DNA of 64,000 bases from Laetiporus sulphureus 93-53 (taxonomy: Eukaryota > Basidiomycota > Agaricomycetes > Polyporales > Laetiporaceae), in assembly GCF_001632365.1 (NCBI RefSeq), contig NW_024468519.1:258831-322830 (forward strand), in the 5' to 3' direction. Shown here piece by piece: positions 1 through 10,459 of the stretch. The notes under the pieces were generated by a model. It was not told the origin of the DNA, ran no database searches, and saw nothing but the letters and a program-made list of their open reading frames with translations. Position numbers and translations under genes: made by a program. The stretch's first letter is position 1; the number at the start of each line of letters is the position of its first letter.

Positions 1-958
1 ATGCGCATCGGAAGTCATTAAAACAACATGAATGACACATTATTTGACATAATGGGACTCCAGGATTGGTTGCGGCCTGGCTGAAGGACATTGTCAGTGC
101 GGATGCGCCAGCCCACGAAGTTTCTGGGAGAAAACTTGCCGGAACACTTGTTCATCTAAGACGGCCCCGTGGTGTCTCGCGGTCAGCTAGCGGCTGCATG
201 TAGCCGCCACGCTCCTACCACACAGGGATTGGCCGTGCCTTCATGTCCTATTCCGGACGCTCGCGTAGACGACTGCACGAGGTCATACTTTCCCAGGTCA
301 GTCGTAAATTACAGCTGCGGAGCTCACCAGCTATGCATAGTATTCATCAAGAAAAGAATTGGCCATCATGCAATGGTCGCGAATATTGCGTCTCCATTAT
401 GAAAGTAAACTAATAGAACAGATATACCTTAACGGACATGTCGCTGATCTGATTTAACCAGCGACACAGCCGGCTTACTAAGACCGTGCCGCTATCATCT
501 ACTTAACACTTAACGAATGACTATCGTTGCGGAATCGCTCAAGTGAGACTTCTGAGACATTGTCTTGATGATCCCTGGCAGAGATGCGTGTGTTTATGCT
601 CCCCGCTTGAATGAACATTAACCATTAACTTCCCTGGATGTTGTGAATCAACAGCGGCTCGCGCAGGGCTGGAACGAGAAAAAAGGCCAAGCAGAAGCGG
701 AAGAATATTAATTCACCAGCAACATTGATTCTCATGCATGCATTTTGATCGCGCCTTGTTGTGATGCGCCTGGTAACGTCGCAGTGTCGTGAGATGGTTG
801 GCTTCCTGCCTGCAGCGTGAACTCCAAATTTCCGGAACTCGACCAACTCGCGCGGTGGCGGAGTCGTGCTTCCGTGCTGCTCGAGGGCAGCGGGCAGCAT
901 ATGCGTTCCGTATATATGTCGGCTTACACTAGTGCTGCTGTCGGCAGGACTGACCAGC
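1..958. other. No supported gene
   Basis: I see no recognisable coding signal here on either strand. Open frames are short, carry no family motif and do not join across plausible introns. The right end is the likely promoter of the first small dsRBD gene. Confidence 0.5.
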
Positions 959-1362
959 ATGTCTAGCGGTAAGACAACTGACGGCTACTTGTGTTGTGTA
1001 CGTTTACTGACGTAGACGATGTTGCAGAGACTGGGACTGTCGACCTTAACAACTGTACCAGCTTAAGCATCCTACAGTAAGACTGCGCACTGATTATTGA
1101 TTTCAATAGATCTTCAATCTAAGGAGCTACTCTCTCAACTCAGTTGGGAGGAGTCCTTTACAGGCCCTCGCCACGCACCTGAATGGACCTCGGTGTGCAA
1201 GCGTCAGTATCTCTGCCTTTCGAATGTACGAGTACTCAACGAACCTGTGCAGTGTCGGGAGCGGTTATCGGCCGTGGAACCGGCAGCTCGAAACATGCCG
1301 CCCGAGACATGGCTGCCAAAGCTGCCCTGGAGCATCTCATGCAGGAAAATGCTGATGAGTGA
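959..1362 (+). CDS. Small single-dsRBD protein, copy 1
   Basis: A 79-aa protein that is almost entirely one double-stranded-RNA-binding domain. Exons are 959-968, 1028-1054, 1110-1202 and 1253-1362, which sum to exactly 80 codons. Visible dsRBD landmarks are the helix-1 LNNYLQ, the loop GPRHAPEWTSVCK with the GPxH signature, and the helix-2 face SKHAARDMAAKAALEHL with its lysine and double alanine. There is no second domain, so it probably binds dsRNA as a dimer or partner protein, perhaps touching RNA silencing or masking dsRNA; that role is inference. The first two coding exons are only 10 and 27 nt. The third intron is phase 1 in the Leu codon after CK, the same place as in copy 2 downstream. 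The domain call is strong; biological function is unknown. Confidence 0.8.
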
Positions 1363-3619
1363 AGTGCAGCCACGACGATGTTGACCTGTCCAGAGTATTG
1401 ACCCATTTCTAACATGTTTCGGCTATCATCGCTTGTTTTACCTTCATTGCTTCCTATGTTGTCGTTTCTTCGCCTGGCTATGCCCGGAGCATATTATTAG
1501 TTTTTTTCGCTGATCGTGGCATTCCTCCCTGGCATCTTCACCGCGTGGAGTCATTATTATCCGTGTTTGACCGGAAGTCCTCTACATTCGTTATCGCTGC
1601 AATAACTTGATACTCACGGGTCTTAACGTGGTCGTCCAGATCACGACCATCTAGTTCGTGTCAACGATGGTGTGACGGCGCCGATGCACACCGTCTAAGC
1701 ATAGTATATTCAGCTATGTGAACGTGACAACTTTTGGCTAGCCCCGGGTCAGTGTCCCCATTCAAATATGCCGCCAGTATCTAAAGCTTCGCGCCAGCCG
1801 CGATATGTTAAAACGAACAGACTATTCTTGCGCTATGCGGACATCTAGTGCGGATTCCGGTATTTGCCGCTGAAGCTGAAACGATTGACGCGCATCAAGT
1901 TACCAGGACAGGCGATATTTGTTCCGCGCTTACTTGTGACCCGGGTCCTCAATGATACATTTCATCATGTATTCCTTCAGAAAATTTCCTCCTGCACCGA
2001 CTCGTGTGGATCGGGTTGCAGCTTCAAGCCTTGTTCCGTCTTTCCGCAGGAGTTGTAACTCCTGACGAGTATCGGTGATAGAGCTATAAGATCCACTCAA
2101 GGCCGACGGAACCGCACGCATTTTGAAAACTTGAACTTAATGCCCGGTTGCTGTATCGGAGCGCTCGATTTTCAACTGGATGGGAACACGTTCCCGTGAA
2201 CGTACGTATCACCACTGAGGGTGCTGCGATCTGCTACAGACGGTTATTTACAAATACGGTATGCTATTGCGACGCCCTATTGATGAGCTTCCCTCCGGTG
2301 CTCAAACCTGCATAGCTGCAGTATATCCGATACTCCCGTACTTCGCGCCCACAATGATGTATGACATCGCACGTACAAGCAACTCTCATAGCCTTTCGCA
2401 TATTGAGAGCGGTTCATCTTGCTCCGGTACGCTTTACGGCATTCTATATTCATTCATGGGTTACCGGTTCATGTACGGAGCAAGCTCACCTTTGGCCGAG
2501 TACGATCTTAATCGCGACAACTCATCGGAAGTCCGTTTCTAACTATTTTGCATCATCAAGTAGACACCGCAACCCACTCGCGTGACTGCTCACATATCTC
2601 CCGTCAAATCACTTACTTATACAGCCTGAATAATGCAGCGCCAGTCAAACAAGAACCAATATACTCCAAGGAATCCCAACTCAGGTGAGTTGCTGGCTTA
2701 TGCGCTTATGCCTGGAGTTATGCTAAGCATTACTAAGTGTAGTCTTGCCGCTGTCTCAATCACATCTAGTATCCATGCTGTAGCTATCAATCTCGATTTC
2801 ATCGCAGGCGGTGATGTCATCAATTGTTTTCGTTTTCAATTAAGCATGCACCTACACGTTCCTGTCATAAAGCCGAGACCTCTTTCGATGCATCAGAGCG
2901 TTAGCGGCTGTGTGAGCGGATACATGGCCACTGCTCTTCTGGTGGCCCGATTCTTCTTTCCCTTCCGCTCCGGCGGCGCAGTAACTCAGCCATCGGCTCC
3001 GAGAGGACAGTGCATGTAATTGACTCTGTCGGACGTAAGTGCTTGCCGTAGAGGTTATACTGGCGGCATCTGCTGATAAGTGTAGCAGTTTTGACGTGAT
3101 GCGATCGCTGTAGCGGTGAGATCGATGGAGCCGTTACAAAGAGAGCAAATTATGCATTTCACCTTCAGCATGAGTAACTCCAAATAATGATACTGCGGTA
3201 ACATGAAGATGGCCGCATCGACGGAACATTCTGGCTATTCCTGAGAATTGAGAGCGATGACGCATTGGCCTTGACGCCCCACGGAGAAAACGTAACACAT
3301 GGGAAGCAGTGGCCCCGCATCCCGTCGCGATTGCGCCGGGTAGCTTGCGAAACGTGCGGGACTTGCCACGGTATGTGGTATGACACCTGTACGAGAGAGC
3401 CTGTGAGTGCTCGAGCTGGGCGACGGCATTCGCTGTGAATCCCGTCGTACCAGTTAGCGTCCCGGGTCCACAGCCCTTCGTTGCATGGAGGACTCTAGTC
3501 ATGTAACCGAACTACAGCGCACGCTCACTATAAATCGCACAGTATGCAGGATGCCTCCTCAACAGCAAGAGTACATCCCAGCAATTCGAATCAAACATCT
3601 ACTGCACTCCTGAAGAAAC
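1363..3619. other. 2.2-kb spacer between the two dsRBD genes
   Basis: Long for this otherwise dense genome. The open frames present (for example 2633-3019 on plus, 3134-3502 on minus) match no family I know, have unusual composition and lack a matching exon partner. I looked for a third dsRBD copy by its LSWE and SKHxA motifs on both strands and saw none. It could hold a decayed gene or a non-coding transcript; nothing in it is supported. Confidence 0.45.
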
Positions 3620-4009
3620 ATGGCAGGTCTGTCTTCCATGGGATATTCTAGACATGCAAAATTCTGATATCGCACCTTTCAGCTACCTGCGTGATGCGCC
3701 TCAACAACCGTACGTGCTTTATTCATTAGCGCAGAGCTCTCGGAAAACATCTTCGCGCAGACTTGCAGAAGACTGGCCAGGCGGCCTTGCTTAGTTGGGA
3801 AGCGTCATCGGTCGGCCCCGCGAATGAGCTCCTATGGACCGTCAAATGCAAATGTGAGTGTCCAATTAAAAGACAAAATTAATCTCTTACGGTCTTTGCT
3901 GCTAGTGAGGGGAGAAATCAAGGGTGAAGCAAGCAGCAGGTCTAAACATGAGGCAAAGGAAATGGCAGCTCGGAGGGCGCTAGAATCCCTGGGGGCTGCT
4001 CTGCCTTAG
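3620..4009 (+). CDS. Small single-dsRBD protein, copy 2
   Basis: A 76-aa lone dsRBD, paralogous to the gene 2.3 kb upstream. Exons are 3620-3626, 3683-3709, 3761-3853 and 3906-4009, a total of 77 codons. Exons 2 and 3 are 27 and 93 nt, exactly the lengths in copy 1, and all three introns sit in the same phase and position. Landmarks are RLNNHLQ, LLSWEASSVGP, LLWTVKCKL and SKHEAKEMAARRALESL. The loop reads GPAN where copy 1 has GPRH, so the minor-groove histidine of a canonical dsRBD is missing while the helix-2 lysines remain. This suggests different RNA affinity between the copies. The first exon is only 7 nt, so the start (ATGGCAG, then GT) is chosen by phase and by analogy to copy 1. Confidence 0.78.
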
Positions 4010-4752
4010 AGTAGACACATGGCCGTGGTTACAGTATTACCATCTAGATTATCATACATAACACACAATAGACGCAACTTTTCCCTGCGCGACGCAAATC
4101 CTCCGTCTTGCGAGACATTCTGTATCAGGTCAAGGACTGGGGCAAGCTACCAGAGACTCGGAATTTGGCTTGCAATTACGTAAACAAATTTGCAATCTGT
4201 CGATTAACGTGCTGCTTACCAGCGAGCTTGCGTACAACCATTGGCCGGATCGGACAGGATGTCGCGTAGACAAGTGGCACCTCTCCTCGTAGCTGGCTTG
4301 ACAGGTAACGCGAGTCCACATCCTGCAATCGGAAGATAGTCTCATGGCGCACATGGCAATTGGAAGGCATCCTTTCAGGCATATACATCTTCAAACCGCT
4401 CCTCGAGTCGGAAGCCAAGTCGCTTGACGCTCAAAGCTCGATTGGGTTAGCGATATAGTTCATTTGTGATGGTTGACCACATGTTACCTGCGCATTCCTC
4501 CAGAATCAAGAACGATAGAAGCACCGAAAAAAATGCTCCGGATTTGACAGTTTCTGAGCCGCAAACTCACGCAGCGATCACTTCTGCTAAAGGTCGTTCT
4601 GCTAGTTGTAAGTCATCGTATTAACGCTCATGCAACAGTATGGCAGTGACCCTATATTTCTCAGCAGATGGGGCCAATCGAGTAGCGGACTAGAGTGAAG
4701 TACGGAAAGGCATATCAGAGCCCACGTTGTGTATATACATGCTGCTCCTTCG
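4010..4752. other. Intergenic, nothing recognised
   Basis: This is the convergent gap between the second dsRBD gene and the 3' end of the USP39-like gene. Short minus-strand frames at 4130-4418 show no family motif and no splice continuity. Some of it will be 3' UTR of both neighbours. Confidence 0.4.
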
Positions 4753-6715
4753 CTACTGATCGATATCCATTTTCGATCCATTACCTTCGACAGGTTGACT
4801 TGGTTTTGGCTCGACCCGGCACTCCCAAATCTGCCAGGATAGGCATCAGCAACACTGTTGATCAGGCAGGTGGTGGACGATCTGACCTGTAGCACCGTCT
4901 CGCCCAAGAAGATCATTTCCTTCCTGATCTCCTCGACTATCAGATCTTGTATCTGGAACCACTTCTCATTTTCGCCCCCACCTGCTCCAGCTCGAAGGTG
5001 TACTTTCCAAATCGTACTCTCCTTGTCACGAGTGGTGCCCGCGGCCGACTCGTGAGTGACGTTTGCGATCAAATCGTAAACTGTCGGAGGGTGCCCAGGA
5101 GGAGCATCGAGATCTACGCGGTGCTTCAGCACCAAGCATTCACGACCTCGATTGTACGTCTCACTTACATTCCCGGAAGTCAAGACCCCTAAGCGGAAAG
5201 TTCACGATAGTGGGGTTCTTTTCCTCAACGAAAATGTTCTTCGTGAAGCGTCTGAAATGGAGGATTATATACGGTGGCAGCTGTTGGCATTTGAAACGTC
5301 GCAGTTGACCTGCTGACTCCTGCGTCGTGTGACCATCGTATTTTGCGAGTACGGAATGAATGCCAATTTGCGGAATGATATTCTTCTCGATAGCATCCTG
5401 GAACAGGGGCGGAGGAGGCAGATCGACAGCGAGGAAGAGAAATGGCGAAACGGTAGATTTGATCTCTATAACGTGAGCGACATTCAGAACCACCCTCAAT
5501 AAACGCGAGTAATGAACGTACCCCGGTCAATATCAAACTGTGGTTTCTCACCCCCGCCTACGTCTGGTCGTACGACGACCTGCTGTGTCTCCATATGAAC
5601 TTGTCCTTGGAATGTTGAGAAGATGACACCTTGTCATGCGTTAGGTCCCGAATAGCATGTCAGATACCTCAACACGTACTGGACTGCCTTTTCTTTGTCC
5701 CTCCCATGTCTTTGTGGAGACGATTGAGCAGCCAGCCCAAGAACTCCACTGGGTCTCCCTGCGTCTCCAAACTGAACTTACCCACACTGGCTCTGTTGAC
5801 TTCCTGCAGGAACTCGTGCGGGCTGACTTGGCTCTTGAACAGTCTTGGATTCCATACTTTCTTCGCCAGGCTGGCAAATCGTTTGAGCAGTTCCGGTTCT
5901 TTTCCACGAAATCTGGATAGTAATAGATAGTCTCGAAGGGGGGAAACGTGGAGCAGTGAATGAATGACCACATTCATGTAATCATTACGCTTGATATCGT
6001 TCAAGCCTATGTAACCGGGGATATATGGCTTTGATGACAGGTCGTAAGACGGCTTTTGTATGTGCGACGGCGAGGAGAGAGTCTTGACAGAAGCTGGCGT
6101 GAAAGATGGTGCAAGCACAAACGCAATGTCTTCTAATGATGGATCTGAGACCAAGTATCCGTCGGGCAGCACGTATACCTGAGCAACGCCATATGGGTAT
6201 TAGACAATCTGCCACCCAATGTGTGATCACATACCTTTGTTGTTTCTAGGTTGATAAAAACATGGTGATCGTCATGGATGGCATGCGCAAACGCATATGA
6301 ATTCCGCCCTCGACCTTGGAAGTACTTCCCACATACTAGGCACCCGTAAATATTGATGTTTGACAAGGATACGGAGCACACTTTCTCGAAGTCAAAGTCA
6401 AGGACAGCCCGGTTGATCTAAGTTGGGTGAGAAACGACTCCCGACGCAGTGGCCACAACACACCGTATCCAGGTACATATCTGAAGCTCTGGGGGCCTCA
6501 GGCTGGCCAGGCCTGTGTGTTCTGTCCTCGGTCTCGTCCTCCTCATTGTCCTCGGTATCCAGCATGTGCTCATCCACCGTGCTGATGGGTCTTGCTGGAG
6601 ATTGTTTTGTCGGAACAACCGATGTCTCGGAATGTTCTTCGTCCACTCGCGGTCGTTTGGTCGGTCTATTTGGCTCATCATCTTCAGATACAGACCGGAC
6701 ATTCTGAGAACTCAT
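4753..6715 (-). CDS. USP39: U4/U6.U5 tri-snRNP protein Sad1/USP39
   Basis: A 549-aa splicing factor of the USP39/Sad1 family, needed to keep the tri-snRNP assembled in the nucleus. Seven exons: 6464-6715, 6235-6417, 5674-6178, 5522-5629, 5169-5465, 4887-5113 and 4753-4830. The N-terminus is acidic with a basic RPTKRPR signal. A ZnF-UBP domain follows (CSVSLSN, CLVCGKYFQGRG, HAIHDDHHVF). Then comes a USP fold opening at YIGLNDIKRNDYMN, where the catalytic Cys of true USPs is Asp, as known for this pseudo-protease family. It ends with RRFTKNIF and YDLIANVTHES. Homologous residues continue across each junction. The intron at 5630-5673 uses the weak donor GTTGAG. It is head-to-head with RSM22, 215 bp apart. 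Confidence 0.93.
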
Positions 6716-6930
6716 CCCCGGACCAGTCGTCTCAGCGTACAAGACGCGCTATATGTCAAGCAGTAAGCAGTTGGATGTTAAGGTGTTACGACGTTTTCCC
6801 GATTCGAATCTCCCAATCTGTCACGTGGTGTGCATGCCGTGCGCCACCAAAATCCCTCGATCATTAGACGCCCACGCGTCCTGCATACGCAGAGCGCACT
6901 GCGCGGGTACTTTTTCCTTCTTTGCCCACC
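6716..6930. promoter_or_regulatory. Bidirectional promoter region, USP39 / RSM22
   Basis: The two genes are divergent and their start codons lie 215 bp apart, so this stretch must carry both promoters and both 5' UTRs. I see no clear TATA box. The RSM22 start has the favourable context CCCACCATG. Confidence 0.5.
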
Positions 6931-9231
6931 ATGTTGCGCTCGAGATGCTGTTCATCGCTTAAGGGAGCTCTGCGTCGACCCTCTGATGCTTTCTGCTTCT
7001 CATGGTCCTCTGTCGCTTCCTCTCACCAACCCAATGCCCCGCTGGATCTCGACCCCTCTTTCCAAGCACTACTGAAGGATACCGATATGTCTCTATTGCG
7101 ACGAAAGTCTCGCCACGCCGCTTCGGAGAATCCACATGCGAAGGCTTTCCGAGAACTTGAGATGTACACTAGCGATTCCACTGGGCTTGAAAACGCTATG
7201 TTAGTAGAGAAAGTCGTGGAGTATGAGGAGACTCCCGATCAACAGGAAGCAAGGAAGTCGCCCGCTGCCGCTTACGGTAGTCAACACATCGGTGCAGTGG
7301 TCCTGCCGACAGAGCTTCAACAGACAATCAGTCGTTTGATCTCGGGTATGCCTAGTGCCTCTCCACCTCTCCAATGTCACCTGATCTCCGTTTGCTCGTG
7401 TATAGAGTCAGACAAGCATGCTTTGCACGCGGATGCCTCAAGGATTTTTGCGCACGACACCGAAGAGGACGCTGAATGGACTGCTGCATATGACGTCGAG
7501 TACAGGTCGCGAAAACAGGCAGCCCGCCATGCTGAACGAGACGCCGTTGCATTTGCTTCCATCGCGTTACCCTCCCATTATTCTGCCATCTGCTCAGTTC
7601 TCGATCATGCGAAGCAACGTCTAGGTCCACAATGGAGAGTGGAGCGTGTGATCGATTGGGGATCTGGTGCAGGCGCAGGACTATGGTATGTTGCCTGGAT
7701 TTGAGTACATGATCGCTTGCAGTGAGACACACCAACATGATCCTATAGGGCATCTTCGCACTCATTCCGTGCAACAGCACACGAAGATGCGAACCCTGGG
7801 ACTCATAATGCTCAGATATCTCACTCAAATATGTCAAGTTATACCGGTATCGATAAACGAATGGCACTGGTCAAGGTTGGCGAGCGGCTTTTGAAAGGTA
7901 TGTCTCTCTGCATGGTTCATGGCGTGTAACGTTTATCCCCATTCTTTTAGACATCGAAATGGGTGGTCTTAATGTATCATGGCAGAAGATATTTAAGGAG
8001 AGCAACCAGATACCCCGCTCCGAAGGTGGCGATGTTCTCGCCTTGTCCGCTTTCGTGTTGTCAACTCTACCAACGTCATGGGAGAGAAGAGATGCGCTGA
8101 AAGAAATGTGGCAGAGTGGTGCGGATGTAATGGTCGGTAAGGTTCGATATGAGGGTCACGAATATTTCTTAACCCAAATAAGTAGGTGCTCATCGACCAC
8201 AAGACAACTGCTGGTTTTGAGTGCATAGCTGAGGCAAGAGATTACCTCCTCGGACAGGGAAGGAAAGAAATGAAGGACCCTGCGACAGAGGGCCAGCCAA
8301 TCGAGGGTTCTCATGTCGTCGCACCGGTGAAAATTCCTGTTCTGGCCATGTGTTCGGTACAGCACTCAACGGGTAATTCAGTGTCCTCATGATGGAGCAT
8401 GCCCGCTATACCGACCCGGGTCCAGCAAGGTTGTGTGCGGCTTCTCGCAAAGACTTCAGCGGCCGGCATTCATACGAAAAACGAAGCACTCTGGCATCGG
8501 CCACGAAGATTCGGGCTACTCTTACGTGATCATCCGTAGAGGCAGCAGACCATCATCACCGGGAACCAAAGTGGGTCGACTTGGAATGGTTGGCAAGAAT
8601 GAATTGGCCAAGAAGGCTTTGCAGAATGTGCCTCTACAAGAGCTCATCATTGAAGAAACGGTCAGCGCCAAGGTCGAAAGCCCCATAGACCCGGCATCAC
8701 CTGCATCTGCGGACACGATAGAGACAGCTCCTTCAAAAGACACGTCAGATGGCCCTGAGAACCTTGAGGAAGCCTTGAGACTAGAAGCTTACAATTGGCC
8801 ACGCCTTGTCTTCCCACCGATGAAAAAGAACGGCCATGTCATCCTAGACGGCTGTACAGCAGAAGGTACATCGTTGCTCCTTCTGTATCTGCTATGACAC
8901 AGAATTGATGTTGGGCGCAGGTAAAATCATGCGCATGACCATTCCGAAGTCGCAGGGTAAACAACCATATTACGATGCTCGCAAATCTAGCTGGGGAGAC
9001 ATGTTTCCGCATGAGCCCAAAAACAAGCCCCAGCAACGCTTTCAATCGATTGATGCTCAAGCAATGAAGACATCCAATCGGAACGCTGGCAATGACAAAC
9101 GCAATAAGGCTAACCATAAAGCACCAAGCGATGGTAATTTTTCGGAATATATCAAGGAGCAAAAGGAGCCCAAATGGCAGAAGAGACGTCAACGGGTGCA
9201 AGCCCGCGAAGACGATTTTTGGGAGGAGTAA
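6931..9231 (+). CDS. RSM22: Mitochondrial ribosome assembly factor Rsm22
   Basis: A 653-aa homolog of yeast Rsm22 and human METTL17, a methyltransferase-like factor for assembly of the small mitoribosomal subunit. Exons: 6931-7345, 7406-7685, 7749-7897, 7951-8132, 8186-8326, 8382-8865, 8921-9231. The N-terminus is Arg/Ser-rich with no acidic residue for about 30 positions, typical of a matrix presequence. The SAM-binding motif I appears as VIDWGSGAGAGLWA. The cysteine motifs CPHDGACPL (about residue 390) and VVCGFSQR follow; in the human protein these bind a 4Fe-4S cluster. The tail is strongly basic. The first intron is 60 nt, stop-free and in frame, so its retention would add 20 residues. 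The gene is tail-to-tail with mitochondrial uL1. Confidence 0.93.
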
Positions 9232-9288
9232 TCACGCGGTAGAACTGTACCTCAGACACATAGCATTATTGTCATTTGTAATCTCCTT

Positions 9289-10459
9289 TCATGCATCCGA
9301 AATGGTAATCCCAGGACCCTGCTGTGAGCTCAAGATCACGCGCACGATGGCATTGACTGAAAGGCGTGAGTAAAGAACGATGCAACGCTCAAATGCACTC
9401 ACCAGGTTTTTGGTTTGTATCCTTCTTGTCACGGTCAGCATCCGGGTCCCTAATATTGCCTGTAGCGCGCTTGACGACAGTCATGAAATATCGGACGTTT
9501 TTGACGACGTCTGGCACAGGAAAGTGCGCCTGTATTGTGCGGCAAGATTAATTCACCGGCCCGCTGGACATTACAAAATTTGTATTCACCCTTGCGATAG
9601 GAGTCCTGATTGTACCGGCTTTGTCCCCTCGCCACTCATCGCTACTTCTCAGATTCCGGATGTAACCCGCGATGTTGTCGGTCACAGTGCCTCGCCGCTC
9701 GGAAGGCATCAGCCCACGAGGACCGAGGACGCGCCCAAGCTTAGGCGTAATGGTACGAATGAGCTCCGGCGTCGACAGGAAGAGACTAGCTTTATGGCGA
9801 CCGCTAATAACCTTGATCTTGCATTAGACATAGCAGTGGTGCGCAGTTCAGAGGATACATACACCGTCCACGAGCTCAGGACCGCCTACAATATCTGCGC
9901 CTGCATTCCGCGCCTCTTCAGCTTGTTTCCCTTCCGCAAAAACGAGGATGCGATCCTTCGTCTTCGCTTTAGCTTCTCTGGGCAACTGGTAACGGCCTTT
10001 GGGAATGGTGCTTCCTTTCGACATCTCGGTCTTGACAAAAAGCTCGTACAAAGAATTCGGGGATGCCACCTCGACGGACTTGTAGGAAGCATGGACGAGG
10101 GATGATGTGTGAACGCGCATTCCATGAAACTATGGCGCGTGGAGACTCACACGCAAGACAGCAATAGCATCTTCCAGCGTCATCTTCTCGTTGTCATACA
10201 TGCTCTTTTTCCCTTTGAAAGCCCTCCTCCGAGCCTTTGCAGCGAGCTGTTTCTTCGAGAGTGTCGGAATCTTCTTCTGCTTCTGGCGTGCGAGGACGAG
10301 CCGAGTGCTATGGAACTGTCGACTGTCCTGCGATCGCTATGCATCTCCAGGTCGGCATATTTCCTTTAAGAAGGATCCAAAGCAACGACGTACCAGATGG
10401 ATGAAGGTGCCGCGCCAGAGGCGACATCCTGAACTGAGGCCCGCAAGCCAGGAGGACAT
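9289..10459 (-). CDS. MRPL1: Mitochondrial large-subunit ribosomal protein uL1m
   Basis: A 293-aa mitochondrial L1 protein, part of the L1 stalk of the 54S mitoribosome. Exons: 10394-10459, 10151-10327, 9863-10078, 9590-9817, 9403-9529, 9289-9356. The start MSSWLAGLSSGCRLWRG gives a positively charged presequence, continued by a basic stretch (LARQKQKK, AAKARRRAFKGKK). L1 signatures are KGRYQLPREAK, ILVFAEGKQAEEARNAGAD, TPKLGRVLGPRGLMP and PDVVKNVRYFMTVVKRATG; the C-terminus is SSQQGPGITISDA. All exons add up in frame. It ends 57 bp from the end of RSM22, so two small-/large-subunit mitoribosome genes are convergent neighbours. Confidence 0.93.

Noticed and set aside
625..960. 111-codon minus-strand open frame
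   Set aside because: No motif; it overlaps the likely promoter and start of the first dsRBD gene on the other strand.
2633..3019. 128-codon plus-strand open frame with a GTGAGT inside
   Set aside because: No family motif, mixed low-quality composition, and no second exon that continues in phase.
6795..6830. GATTCGAATC, like a tRNA T-loop / B-box
   Set aside because: No pairing acceptor stem, anticodon arm or A-box fits around it, and it lies in the USP39/RSM22 promoter.
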